Assembly: GCF_002870125.1 (NCBI RefSeq)
Contig: NZ_PNEO01000003.1
Coordinates: 248,001 to 312,000, forward strand
Reading direction: 5' to 3'
Origin: Burkholderia sp. WAC0059
GTDB lineage: Bacteria; Pseudomonadota; Gammaproteobacteria; Burkholderiales; Burkholderiaceae
DNA: 64,000 bases
Shown: one piece after another, positions 9,652 to 18,305 of the stretch
How the letters are laid out: each line of letters opens with the position of its first letter
Numbering within the stretch: the first letter of the stretch is position 1
Notes under the pieces: model-generated
What the model saw: the letters and a program-made list of their open reading frames with translations, nothing else
Databases searched by the model: none
What the model was told of the DNA's origin: nothing
Translations under genes and position numbers: made by a program

Positions 9652-9895
9652 TGTATAGTTTTTGTAAGGATTGCGGGGAGCTATATCGTTCCGTTTAGTG
9701 AAGGGACGCGCCGCGCTCGTGTTCGGCAAGAGGAGGCGATATGTCGCAGCCAGGCTGCCTCGCGGGCCGAATTGCGCTCGTGGATGCCGATCCGAGCGTC
9801 CGCGTCGTATCGCAAGCGCACTGATCGGGGAGAAGTCGGAGCGACGATGGGCGCCTGCGACCTGCCAGGGACGGCGGGCCGCATACGGGTTACGG

Positions 9896-11071
9896 TCAGT
9901 CCGGCGAGGCCGGGCGCCGGCGGAGCCCCTTCGCTTCGAGCAGCGGCAGAACGTGCTCGCCGAAGAATTCGAGATCGGGCTTGAAATCGAAAAACGATAG
10001 CTGCACGCCGTCGCATCCGGCCCGATGCAGTTTCTCGATGCCGTCGGCCACCTGTTGCGGATCGCCGACGAGCTGCACGTTGCCGCCGACGATGCGGCCG
10101 ACGATGCGGCCGCTGCGATCGTGCTTGCCCCACGCCTTGCTGTCCGCCAGGGCGAAGTGCCGGAAATAGCCGTCGACGGCTTCGTCGTCGGCCTCATGGA
10201 CGATGTGCTCGTAGTATTCGCGCGCTTCCCGTTCGCTGGGCCTGCAGATCACCATCGGATTGATGAGCGCGCGAAGCCGCCGGCCCTCGCGCATCCCGGT
10301 CTGCTTGAGCGCGGCCACGTGCGCCGGCAGCGCGGCGAGCGCGTTGTCGATTTGCGCGCCCGCCGGGCTCGTGACGAACACGATGTCGGCATGGCGAGCC
10401 GCGTAGCCGAAGCCGGCGGGCGAGCCGGTCGCGCTGACGAGCACCGGGCGCCCGAACGTCGGCGCGGGGCTGACGAATGCCGATTCGAGCTTCCAGAACC
10501 GGCCGTCGAACGTCAGGTTTTCTTCGCGGCGCCAGAGCGCTTTCATGATCGTGACGAACTCGTCGGCCATGTCGTAACGCAGGTCGTGTTCCGCGCGCGT
10601 CTGGCCGAACATCGCGGCTTCGCGCACGGAGTGCCCGGTCACGACGTTGATGCCCCAGCGGCCCTGCGAAATATGGTCCAGCGTCGCGCCGAAGCGGGCC
10701 AGCAGCAGCGGATGCCAGCCGCCGTACAGCACGTGGACGGTCGAAATCAGCAGGATTCGTTGCGTGGCCGAGGCGAGCGCGGCCGTCGTGATGAACGGGT
10801 CGATCGAGTTTTCGCGGAAGCGGATTTTGCCGCCGTAGCCGCCTTTGCCGACCCATTCCGCCGGGCCGAACAGCAGATCGAAGCCGAGTTCTTCGGCGCG
10901 CCGGGCGAGTGCCGCGTTGTACGGATAGGTCCAGGTCGTCGTGCGGGGCGCGGCCGAGGGCGACCAGCCGCCGTCGTAGACCGGCAGGAACAGGCCGAGC
11001 ATGAGCGGTTGCCCGAATGCCCGCGCGAGCGGGCTGTCCGGCGGCAGGTCGTCGTCAGGCGTGCGGCTCAT
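9896..11071 (-). CDS. FMNH2-dependent monooxygenase of the luciferase-like (SsuD/SfnG/RutA) class
   Basis: 391 residues of the bacterial luciferase-like fold. Family features are GLFLPVYDGGW at the N-terminus, the central GRWGINVVTGHSVREAAMFG and RYDMADEFVTIMKALW, and the C-terminal QQVADGIEKLHRAGCDGVQLSF. Relatives use reduced FMN and O2 to cleave C-S bonds of sulfonates or sulfones, or open pyrimidine rings. The start overlaps the binding-protein stop as ATGA at the end of a sulfonate-type ABC operon, so desulfonation of the imported compound is the best guess. The exact substrate is not recognisable. No flavin reductase gene is nearby. Confidence 0.8.
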   Translation of the reverse strand: MSRTPDDDLPPDSPLARAFGQPLMLGLFLPVYDGGWSPSAAPRTTTWTYPYNAALARRAEELGFDLLFGPAEWVGKGGYGGKIRFRENSIDPFITTAALASATQRILLISTVHVLYGGWHPLLLARFGATLDHISQGRWGINVVTGHSVREAAMFGQTRAEHDLRYDMADEFVTIMKALWRREENLTFDGRFWKLESAFVSPAPTFGRPVLVSATGSPAGFGYAARHADIVFVTSPAGAQIDNALAALPAHVAALKQTGMREGRRLRALINPMVICRPSEREAREYYEHIVHEADDEAVDGYFRHFALADSKAWGKHDRSGRIVGRIVGGNVQLVGDPQQVADGIEKLHRAGCDGVQLSFFDFKPDLEFFGEHVLPLLEAKGLRRRPASPD

Positions 11072-12138
11072 GGCGAGACCACCTTGATGGCCGAGAGGTC
11101 GGGCGTTTTACCCGCGCGAATGTTCTGCTGCGCGCGCTCGATATAGGACGAATCCACGTACTGCTTCACGTCGATGCGCTGGGGCAGCAGCTTCTGTTGC
11201 ACGAGGAAATCGATGACGGCCTGCGAACCGGCGATGGTCTGGTCGTCGATGCGGAAGTCGTACGTCTTGATGTCGGGCACCGGCGCGCGCAGATAGCGGT
11301 CGGACTGGTCCGCGATGGCAAGCAGACCCGGGTCGATGCCCGACGTTTTCGCGAACCAGGCGCGGGCCTGGTCCGGATGGTTCGAGGCCCACCATGCCGC
11401 CGTGACCCAGGCTTCGAGAAAGCGCACGGCCGCATCGTCGCCGTTCTTTTTCAGCCAGCTACCCGTGAGCCCGATCCAGCCGAAATTCTCGCCCGGCTTG
11501 CTGTCGTAGATCGAGCGATAGCCGAGCCGCAGCAGCTTTTCCTCCGTCGGGTCCCACGTGACCGTCGCGTCGATCTGTTTGGCCTGCAGCGATGCCGCGG
11601 CCTCGGGGATGTCCTGATTGATGATGTGAATCTGCTGGAACGGCTGGGCAATGCCGGCCGCGGTGATCTGGCGGATCGCGCGCGGAAATACCGTGGTGCC
11701 GAACAGGCCCGACAGCGTCTTGCCTTTCAGGTCCGTGATGCCGCCGTGAAAGTCGGGGCCGACGATGATGGCATAGCGCGAATCGTGCGAGCGCGCGAGC
11801 ACTTTGGAGCCGGGCAGCCGGCTCGCGGCGCGCAGCACCGGCGCGTCGGCCGCGTAGAAATTGTCGACCGCGCCCGCGACGGCGGCCTCGCCGAGCGGCG
11901 GCCCCGACGTGAAGGTCTTGAACGTCGCGTCGAAGCCGTAGAGCTGCAGGATGTTGGTGTGCCGCAGCGTCTCGAAGATGTCGCCGCCGGACGCCCAGAG
12001 TGCCTGGTAGCCGAGAACGATCTTCGTCGGCTGCGCGGCCGACGCGGCCGGGACGAGCAGCAGCGCGGCCGTCGCGACGAGGGCCTGGCCGAGCAGACGC
12101 AGGGGCCCCGAGAAGGGAAAGGTAAGCCGGTTACGCAT
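11068..12138 (-). CDS. ABC transporter substrate-binding protein, sulfonate/nitrate/taurine type
   Basis: 356 residues. The signal peptide ends near PAASAA and is followed by TKIVLGYQALWASGGDIFETLRHTN. The body has SsuA/TauA-family segments: LKGKTLSGLFGTTVFPRAIRQ, LQAKQIDATVTWDPTEEKLL and YIERAQQNIRAG. It captures the substrate in the periplasm for the permease and ATPase encoded upstream. It is coupled to the downstream monooxygenase by an ATGA overlap and lies 102 bases after the permease gene. Confidence 0.85.
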   Translation of the reverse strand: MRNRLTFPFSGPLRLLGQALVATAALLLVPAASAAQPTKIVLGYQALWASGGDIFETLRHTNILQLYGFDATFKTFTSGPPLGEAAVAGAVDNFYAADAPVLRAASRLPGSKVLARSHDSRYAIIVGPDFHGGITDLKGKTLSGLFGTTVFPRAIRQITAAGIAQPFQQIHIINQDIPEAAASLQAKQIDATVTWDPTEEKLLRLGYRSIYDSKPGENFGWIGLTGSWLKKNGDDAAVRFLEAWVTAAWWASNHPDQARAWFAKTSGIDPGLLAIADQSDRYLRAPVPDIKTYDFRIDDQTIAGSQAVIDFLVQQKLLPQRIDVKQYVDSSYIERAQQNIRAGKTPDLSAIKVVSP

Positions 12139-12240
12139 GGATATGTTTGCCTTATGGGATCGTCCGCGTGAAGCGTCCGGACGAGTGTGCCGGTATGGCC
12201 GGCGGGTTGCCGGGGAATGGCGGGGGGGAGTCAGGCGCCA

Positions 12241-13086
12241 TCAGGCGCCGCGCGGCTGCCAGCGCGTGACGCGGCGTTCGATGGCGATCATCCCGAGGTT
12301 CATCAGAAAGCCGACTACGCCGATGACAACCATGCCGGCGAAGACCTGCTCCGTTTCGATCATCACGCGGGCGGTCTGGATCATGTATCCGAGCCCGGCC
12401 GTGGAAGCGATCATTTCGGCCGCGATCACGCACATCCAGCCGACGCCGAGCCCGATCCGGATGCCGGACAGCACGCCCGGCAGCGCCGCCGGCCACAGCA
12501 CGCTGGCGAAGACCTGGCGGCGATTGAGCCCGAGCGTCTGCGCGGCCCGCAGGTAGACGGCCGGAATGTGCTTCATCGCGTCGTGCGTGTTCGTGAAGAT
12601 CGGGAAGAACGCGCCGAGCCCGATGATGAACCATGCGGAACCGTCGCCGAGACCGAACCAGATGATGGCGACCGGAATCCAGGCGATGACCGAAATGGGG
12701 CGGATCAGTTCGATGGGCGCGTCCAGGTAGAAAGCCACGCGTTCGTAGCGCGCGCAGAGCGAGCCGAGCACGATGCCGGTCGCCGTCGCGGCGGCCACGC
12801 CGACGAACACCCGCGTGATGCTGCTCCAGAGGTTCGTTTCGAGGTCGCCCGAGATCGCCAGATCGACGATCGTGCGCGCGATCGTGACGGGCGCCGGGAA
12901 CGCGGTCGTGTTGATCCAGCCGAAGCTCGAGCCGGCTTGCCACAGCAGCAGCACAGCGATGACGAGCGACCAGCGGTTCAGCAGGGCGAGGACCTGGCGC
13001 AGCGCCTGGGCCATTCCGGTTCGCGGCGTCGCGTGTCCTGGCGCGCTCGCTACGGCGGTGCGATTCGAGCCCGGCATCAGAGGCAT
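12241..13086 (-). CDS. ABC transporter permease, sulfonate/nitrate/taurine type
   Basis: 281 residues with about six hydrophobic helices and the BPD_transp_1 EAA-type loop (AAQTLGLNRRQVFASVLWPA, then LPGVLSGIRIGLG). The ATG at 13086 shares one base with the ATPase stop (TGATG), so the chosen start gives tight coupling. The open frame extends further upstream inside the ATPase gene, but that part has no family resemblance. It forms the inner-membrane channel of the sulfonate-type importer. Confidence 0.85.
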   Translation of the reverse strand: MPLMPGSNRTAVASAPGHATPRTGMAQALRQVLALLNRWSLVIAVLLLWQAGSSFGWINTTAFPAPVTIARTIVDLAISGDLETNLWSSITRVFVGVAAATATGIVLGSLCARYERVAFYLDAPIELIRPISVIAWIPVAIIWFGLGDGSAWFIIGLGAFFPIFTNTHDAMKHIPAVYLRAAQTLGLNRRQVFASVLWPAALPGVLSGIRIGLGVGWMCVIAAEMIASTAGLGYMIQTARVMIETEQVFAGMVVIGVVGFLMNLGMIAIERRVTRWQPRGA

Positions 13087-13850
13087 CAGATTTCCCGGCG
13101 CAGGCTGGTGGCGAGGCGCTCGCGATAGGCGATGAACCCCGGATCGGCGCTGCGCATCGCCAGCGTGCGCGGACGCGGCAGGTCGATGTCGATGCATTCC
13201 TTGATGCGTCCCGGGCGGCGCGACATGACGAGAACGCGGTCGCTCATGAAGACCGCCTCGTCGATGCTGTGCGTGACGAGGATGACGGTTTTGCGCTCGC
13301 GCTCCCAGATCTTCAGGATTTCCTCCTGCATGACGTCGCGGGTCAGCGAGTCGAGCGCGGAGAACGGCTCGTCCATCAGGATGACGTCCGGCCCGGTGGC
13401 GAGGCAGCGCGCGATGCTGACGCGTTGCTTCATGCCGCCCGAGAGCTGGCCGGGGTAGTGATGCTCGAACCCGTCGAGCTGAACGAGGTCGAGATACGCA
13501 CGCGCGATCGAGTCGCGCTCGCGGCGGGGGAGCTTTTTGGGTTTCAGTCCGAGCGCGACGTTCTCGAGCACCGTCTTCCAGGGGTAGAGCGCGTACTCCT
13601 GGAACATCACGGCGCGATCCGGGCCGGGGCGTTCGATGGCCCGGCCGTCTTTCAGGACCGTGCCGGTCGAGGGTTTCGTGAAGCCCGCGATCGTGTGCAG
13701 CAGGGTGCTCTTGCCGCATCCCGACGGCCCCACGATGCTGATGAACTCGCCCTCATCGACATCGAAGCTGATGCCGGTCAGTGCGGGCGCAGCCTGGCTG
13801 CGCCCGTCGGCGTAAGACTTCGAAACATCGGAAAGCTGGATCAGGGGCAT
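13086..13850 (-). CDS. ABC transporter ATP-binding protein, sulfonate/nitrate/taurine type
   Basis: 254 residues from the ATG at 13850 (an ATG 12 bases further upstream is also possible). Walker A is GPSGCGKSTLL, the signature LSGGMKQRVSIARCL, Walker B VILMDEPFSALD. The H-loop segment VILVTHSIDEAVFMSDRVLVM is typical of the SsuB/TauB/NrtD group. It is the first gene of a four-gene unit: ATPase, permease, binding protein, monooxygenase. Confidence 0.88.
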   Translation of the reverse strand: MPLIQLSDVSKSYADGRSQAAPALTGISFDVDEGEFISIVGPSGCGKSTLLHTIAGFTKPSTGTVLKDGRAIERPGPDRAVMFQEYALYPWKTVLENVALGLKPKKLPRRERDSIARAYLDLVQLDGFEHHYPGQLSGGMKQRVSIARCLATGPDVILMDEPFSALDSLTRDVMQEEILKIWERERKTVILVTHSIDEAVFMSDRVLVMSRRPGRIKECIDIDLPRPRTLAMRSADPGFIAYRERLATSLRREI

Positions 13851-13901
13851 GGCGGGACGCATCCCAACGCAGCAATGGATGCGGCTAGTCGAAAGCCAGA
13901 C

Positions 13902-13929
13902 AGCATAAATTCGCCCATCCGGCCGGCAA
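13902..13929 (-). promoter_or_regulatory. Candidate sigma-70 promoter of the sulfonate-type ABC operon
   Basis: On the minus strand TTGCCG and TATGCT are separated by 16 bases, ending about 50 bases before the ATPase start. The hexamers match consensus at 4 of 6 positions each. Location is good; strength is only moderate. Confidence 0.4.
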
Positions 13930-14166
13930 ACGAATTTTTCCTGCTAACTAAAGAAGGAAGGGAGCGCGGCAATCGATCGGCGGGGCGAGAGGCGACTCGC
14001 CGGGACGGGCGCGGGCGCGCCCGCTCGCGGTTGCCTCAAGCGCCGCCCGGCCGACCGGCGCTCGCCCAGCCCCAGTCGGGTAGAATACCGCCCTGTCGCG
14101 CCGGGGGCGCACGAGTCCGGGGCCCGCTTTCCGCCTGCCTCCCGGCAGGAAAGGCGAATTCCGGCT

Positions 14167-14197
14167 TTGCTTTCTACATTGCCCGCTGTTGTACTAT
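14167..14197 (+). promoter_or_regulatory. Possible promoter of ppiD
   Basis: TTGCTT and TACTAT lie 19 bases apart, with the -10 element 31 bases before the ppiD start. The spacing is longer than ideal. The rest of the 13863-14228 intergenic stretch shows no gene. Confidence 0.3.
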
Positions 14198-14228
14198 CGG
14201 GCGTTCTGTTTTGGGCGGTCCGTCACGC

Positions 14229-16178
14229 ATGCTCGATTTTTTCCGCAATCACAAACGGCTGATGATGTTCATGTTGCTCCTGGTGATCGTGCCGGGGCTC
14301 GGCTTCGTCGGTATTCAGGGTTTCCGGGGCTTTTTCGACGAGAGCGCGAACGTCGCCAGCGTAAACGGACACAAGATTCCCCGCGCGGAATTCGAGGACG
14401 CGCTCAATCAGCAGCTCGACCAGGCCCGCCAGGTGCTGGGCGCGCACTTCGACGCCAGCGTGATCGACACGCCGCAGCATCGCCGAGACATTCTCGACGG
14501 CCTGATCCAGCAGCAGGTGTTGACCGACGAAACGCAGCGTCTGCACCTCACGGCATCCGACGACGCGGTGCGCCGCGCGCTCCTGAGCGACCCGGTGATC
14601 GCGTCGCTGAAGCGGCCCGACGGCTCGATCGACCTCGACCGCTATAAAGAACTGCTCGCCATGCAGGGCATGACGCCCGAGCAGTACGACGAGCGCGTGC
14701 GCTACGGTCTCGCGCAGGACCAGTTGCCGGACTCGATTCTCAACAGCGCGTTCACGCCGAAAGCGCTGGCGCTGAATTTGACCGAGCTGTCCGAGCAGCA
14801 GCGCCAGGTCCAGGGCCTTGCGTTCCATCCGGCCGACTACGCCGCGAAGGCGCAGCCGACCGACGCCGAACTGCAGTCTTACTACGACGCCCATCGCAAC
14901 GACTTCGCGACGCCCGCGACCGCGCAGATCCAGTACCTCGTGTTTTCGGCGGCTGCGCTGGCGGCCTCGGTCCAGCCCTCGGACGCCGACCTGCAGGCCT
15001 ACTACCAGGACAACATCGCCCATTACCGCACCGACGAGCAGTTGCGCGTGAGTCACATCCTGATCGCCGTGCCGCAGAACGCGACCGCGGCCGTGCGCAA
15101 CGCGGCGAAACAGAAGGCCGAGGCGATTCTCGCCGAGGTGAAGGCGCATCCCGACCAGTTCGCGCAGATCGCCAAAAAGGAATCGCAGGACCCGGGCTCG
15201 GCGCCGCGCGGCGGCGATCTCGGCTATCTGGGCAACGGCATGATCGCGGGCGGCACGGCGTTCAACAACGCCGTGTTCAAGCTGCACAAGGGCGAGATCA
15301 GCGACGTGATCCAGTCGGACTTCGGCTATCACATCGTCGAGGTGACCGACGTGAAGCCGGTCGTCACGCAGCCGTTCGATCAGGTGAAGGCGTCGATCGT
15401 GAACGCGGTCAAGGCCCAGCAGGCGGCGAAGCTGATGTCCGACGAGTCCGACGGCTTCTCGTCGACGGTGTACGAACAGGCGAAGAGCCTGCAGCCCGCC
15501 GCCGACAAGTACAAGCTGCCGATCCAGACCGCGACGGTCACGCCGACGCCGAACGCGGCGCTGCCGTCCGACAGCCCGCTCAACAATCCGAAGCTCCTCG
15601 CCGCCGTGTTCGCGAACGACTCGGTGACCGCGCACAACAACACGCAGGCTATCGACGTCGGCAACGGCACGCTTATCTCCGCGCGCGTGACGGGCTACAA
15701 GCCGGCCGCCGTGCCGGCCTTCGACGCCGTGAAGGCCGCGGTGCGCCAGAAGGTCGTGGCGCAGCAGGCGGCCGATCTTGCCCGCAAGGACGGCGCGGCG
15801 AAGCTCGCCGCGCTGCGGAAGTCGAAGTCGACCGAGGGTTTTTCGTCCGCGCTGACGGTCTCGCGCACCGACGCGCAGGGGTTGCCGCCCGACGCGTTGA
15901 GCGCCGTGTACAAGGTCGATCCGCACAGTCTGCCGGCCTACGTCGGCGTCGACCTGGGCCACGACGGCTACGCGATCTACCGTGTCGACGCCGTGGTGAA
16001 CGGCACGCCGCCCGAGGGCTCGCGCCTTCTCGCATCCCAGCAGCAGCTCGCGCAGGTGAACGGCCAGTCGCAGTTGCAGGCCTATCTGGATTCGCTGCGC
16101 GCGCGTTCGAACGTGAAGTATTACGGTTCGCTGGCCGACAACGGCAATCAGGCAAGCGCCGACGACGACGGTCAGTAA
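14229..16178 (+). CDS. ppiD: Peptidyl-prolyl cis-trans isomerase/periplasmic chaperone PpiD
   Basis: 649 residues. The start at 14229 gives the family N-terminus MLDFFRNHKR followed by one transmembrane helix (about 11-33) that anchors the protein in the inner membrane facing the periplasm. Then come a SurA-N-like region with SVNGHKIPRAEFEDALNQQL and a parvulin domain at about 270-370 (RVSHILIAVP, GGDLGYLGNGMI, DFGYHIVEVTDV), and a long C-terminal helical part. PpiD assists folding of exported proteins near the Sec translocon. The open frame upstream of 14229 crosses intergenic and antisense DNA and is not used. A strong terminator follows. Confidence 0.92.
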   Translation: MLDFFRNHKRLMMFMLLLVIVPGLGFVGIQGFRGFFDESANVASVNGHKIPRAEFEDALNQQLDQARQVLGAHFDASVIDTPQHRRDILDGLIQQQVLTDETQRLHLTASDDAVRRALLSDPVIASLKRPDGSIDLDRYKELLAMQGMTPEQYDERVRYGLAQDQLPDSILNSAFTPKALALNLTELSEQQRQVQGLAFHPADYAAKAQPTDAELQSYYDAHRNDFATPATAQIQYLVFSAAALAASVQPSDADLQAYYQDNIAHYRTDEQLRVSHILIAVPQNATAAVRNAAKQKAEAILAEVKAHPDQFAQIAKKESQDPGSAPRGGDLGYLGNGMIAGGTAFNNAVFKLHKGEISDVIQSDFGYHIVEVTDVKPVVTQPFDQVKASIVNAVKAQQAAKLMSDESDGFSSTVYEQAKSLQPAADKYKLPIQTATVTPTPNAALPSDSPLNNPKLLAAVFANDSVTAHNNTQAIDVGNGTLISARVTGYKPAAVPAFDAVKAAVRQKVVAQQAADLARKDGAAKLAALRKSKSTEGFSSALTVSRTDAQGLPPDALSAVYKVDPHSLPAYVGVDLGHDGYAIYRVDAVVNGTPPEGSRLLASQQQLAQVNGQSQLQAYLDSLRARSNVKYYGSLADNGNQASADDDGQ

Positions 16179-16224
16179 GCCGTTTCGTTGTACCGGCTGG
16201 CCGAAGCGCGAGCCGTTCCGAAGG

Positions 16225-16257
16225 AAAAAGCCTCGCATTTGAACTGCGGGGCTTTTT
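16225..16257 (+). terminator. Rho-independent terminator of ppiD
   Basis: The arms AAAAAGCC-TCGCA and TGCGG-GGCTTTTT form a 13-pair stem (one G-T pair) around a 7-base loop, and the right arm ends in a run of five T. It lies 47 bases after the ppiD stop. Confidence 0.85.
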
Positions 16258-16374
16258 CGTTGCCGGGCAATGTGCGCAATCGCGTGCCGAAGGCCGCGGA
16301 CGGTTACGCGCGTTACGGAGCGCAAGGACGTAACGGGCGCGGCCAACGCGTAACGACCGCAACCGGCGCGAGGC

Positions 16375-16713
16375 TCAAAGACACCCGTTGACGTCGCCGG
16401 TGCCCGTCGCGCTGCCGCCGTTGCGCAGGCCCACCCAGGTCCGGTTGCTGGGGTTCCAGGCCGGACGCACCATCGCGGCCGAGCCGGACGGCGGCTGCTG
16501 GCCCGGCGCGTAGACGTCGAGCGCCTGATCGTTGGCCGTGACTACCTGCGAGGTGACCGGCTGTTGCGACTGGTTGGCCCATTTCTGCGCGATGCACTGT
16601 GCGACGGTTCCCACCGGCTGCTGGCTCTGTCCGACGGACTGAACGCCTGGCGGAACCTGGCTGGCGCAGGCGGAGACGGCCACCGTCACGACGATAAGCG
16701 ATAGATATTTCAC
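16375..16713 (-). CDS. Small secreted lipoprotein of unknown function
   Basis: 112 residues from a GTG start at 16713, chosen because the perfect ribosome site GGAGG lies 7 bases upstream (GGAGGGAATAAC-GTG). The leader VKYLSLIVVTVAVSACAS carries a lipobox (VSAC), so the product should be lipid-anchored. The mature part is Gln/Ser/Pro-rich with short QSQQPV repeats and ends NGGSATGTGDVNGC, giving a C-terminal Cys. I do not recognise the family. It is a single gene between convergent ppiD and tesA. Confidence 0.65.
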   Translation of the reverse strand: MKYLSLIVVTVAVSACASQVPPGVQSVGQSQQPVGTVAQCIAQKWANQSQQPVTSQVVTANDQALDVYAPGQQPPSGSAAMVRPAWNPSNRTWVGLRNGGSATGTGDVNGCL

Positions 16714-16843
16714 GTTATTCCCTCCGGTCAGGTTTGGGCGGAACCGGGCGTTCCGCACGAGACGGCGGGCATGGCGCGTCGACTGGCTGCGTGCTTTCGT
16801 TTTCGTCGCCGGCAGAGAGCCTGCCGGCGATGCGCCTGCCCGA

Positions 16844-17527
16844 TTAGTGCGCCGAGACCGGGCCGAGCATCGGCTTGAGCGTCGGCCACACGTTGTCGAG
16901 CAGCAAGGGTTGTGCCTGCTGGGTCGGGTGGAGCTGGTCGGCCTGGAACAGGTCGGGGCGATTGACGAGTCCGGCGAGCAGGAACGGCACGAGCGGCACG
17001 TGCAGCTCCTTCGAAATCTGGCCGTAGAGACCGTGGAACTTTTGCGTGTAATCGGGGCCGTAATTGGGCGGCACGTACATGCCGATCAGTACCGGCGTCG
17101 CTTTCGCCTCGCGAATCTGCTCGATCATCGTGCGCAGATTCCGGTCGGTCGTGGCGAGCGGCACGCCGCGCAGCGCGTCGTTGCTGCCGAGCTCGACGAT
17201 CACGATGGACGGCTTGAGTCGCTCCATGACGAGCGGCAGACGCGCGAGGCCGTCGCTTGTCGTGTCGCCGCTGATGCTCGCATTGGCGACGCTATAATCG
17301 AGCCGCTCGGAGGCGAGGCGCGCGCGCATCAGCGCGACCCAGCCGGTATCGCGCGGTAGTCCGTACTCGGCCGACAGGCTGTCGCCGAGCACGACGATCT
17401 CTGACCTGGGTGGCGCCTGTTCCGGTACGGCGGCGTTCGACACGCGCGGCAAGAAGGCGCCCACGGCGAGGACGATGCCGCAGAAAGCCGCGAGACGCGC
17501 GGCGCTGACTTTTAACCTGTGCTTCAT
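16844..17527 (-). CDS. tesA: Periplasmic arylesterase/lysophospholipase TesA (SGNH hydrolase)
   Basis: 227 residues. A signal peptide (cleaved near SNAA) precedes the four SGNH blocks: GDSLS (Ser 50, nucleophile), the Gly of block II, GSNDALRG (block III Asn) and DQLHPT (Asp/His). This is the TAP/TesA family, multifunctional thioesterase, esterase and lysophospholipase L1 acting in the periplasm. The ATG at 17527 (or 17530) overlaps, on the other strand, the first codon of the ABC ATPase gene, the standard tesA-ybbA divergent arrangement. Confidence 0.9.
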   Translation of the reverse strand: MKHRLKVSAARLAAFCGIVLAVGAFLPRVSNAAVPEQAPPRSEIVVLGDSLSAEYGLPRDTGWVALMRARLASERLDYSVANASISGDTTSDGLARLPLVMERLKPSIVIVELGSNDALRGVPLATTDRNLRTMIEQIREAKATPVLIGMYVPPNYGPDYTQKFHGLYGQISKELHVPLVPFLLAGLVNRPDLFQADQLHPTQQAQPLLLDNVWPTLKPMLGPVSAH

Positions 17528-17528
17528 C

Positions 17529-18245
17529 ATGAGAATGAACGGCGATCCAGTTATCGAAGTGCGGGGAGTGTGCAAAAGCGTCCAGGACGCAACGGGCGAA
17601 CTGACGATACTCGAAGACATCGATCTGAGCGTCGAGGCGGGCAGCAGTCTCGCCATCATCGGCGCGTCGGGTTCGGGCAAGTCGACGCTGCTCGGGCTCA
17701 TGGCCGGCCTCGACAGCGCCACGAGCGGCTCGATCCAGCTGCTCGGCAACGAACTGACCGAGCTCGGCGAGGACGAGCGCGCCGCGCTGCGCAACGGCAC
17801 AGTGGGTTTCGTGTTCCAGTCGTTCCAGTTGATGCCGCATCTTACTGCGCTCGAAAACGTCGCGTTGCCGCTCGAGCTGCGCGGCGGCCTGTCCTCGCGC
17901 GAGGCCTTCGCGCGGGCCGGCAAGCTGCTCGAACGCGTGGGGCTCGGCCAGCGTACGCGTCACTATCCCAGGCTGCTCTCGGGCGGCGAGCAGCAGCGCG
18001 TCGCGCTCGCCCGCGCGTTCGTCACGCATCCGGCCGTGCTGTTCGCGGACGAGCCGACCGGCAGCCTCGACGCGGCGACAGGCCATGCCGTCATCGACCT
18101 GATGTTCGAGATGAACCGCGGGAACGACGCGACGCTCGTGCTCGTCACGCACGACATCGAACTCGCGCGCCGCTGCGACGTCACCGTGACGATCGAGGCC
18201 GGCCGGCTCGTGCGCGGCGAGAGCGGCGTCGCGCTGAGCCGCTGA
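17529..18245 (+). CDS. ABC transporter ATP-binding protein, YbbA/LolD type
   Basis: 238 residues. Walker A GASGSGKST, Q-loop FVFQSFQLMPHLTALENV, signature LSGGEQQRVALARAF, Walker B VLFADEPTGSLD, H-loop LVLVTHDIELARRC. This pattern is that of the MacB/LolD/YbbA group of ATPases. In most genomes ybbA is followed by the large permease ybbP. Here the next gene is pgi on the other strand, so no permease partner is in place. The start lies within the first codons of divergent tesA; an ATG at 17535 is an alternative. Confidence 0.87.
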   Translation: MRMNGDPVIEVRGVCKSVQDATGELTILEDIDLSVEAGSSLAIIGASGSGKSTLLGLMAGLDSATSGSIQLLGNELTELGEDERAALRNGTVGFVFQSFQLMPHLTALENVALPLELRGGLSSREAFARAGKLLERVGLGQRTRHYPRLLSGGEQQRVALARAFVTHPAVLFADEPTGSLDAATGHAVIDLMFEMNRGNDATLVLVTHDIELARRCDVTVTIEAGRLVRGESGVALSR

Positions 18246-18305
18246 CGCCGCGCCGCCGTAGTCCGTCGTCATCGCCGGCCCGGTTTCTCGACCCGGTGCC
18301 TTCGT

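Noticed and set aside
10085..10112. 12-base near-repeat GACGATGCGGCC inside the monooxygenase gene
   Set aside because: It encodes a GRIVGRIVGG stretch in an intact reading frame, so it is ordinary coding sequence.
13863..14228. Search for hupB or tRNA-Val, which precede ppiD in many relatives
   Set aside because: Nothing folding as a tRNA and no HU gene is present; the region is plain intergenic DNA.
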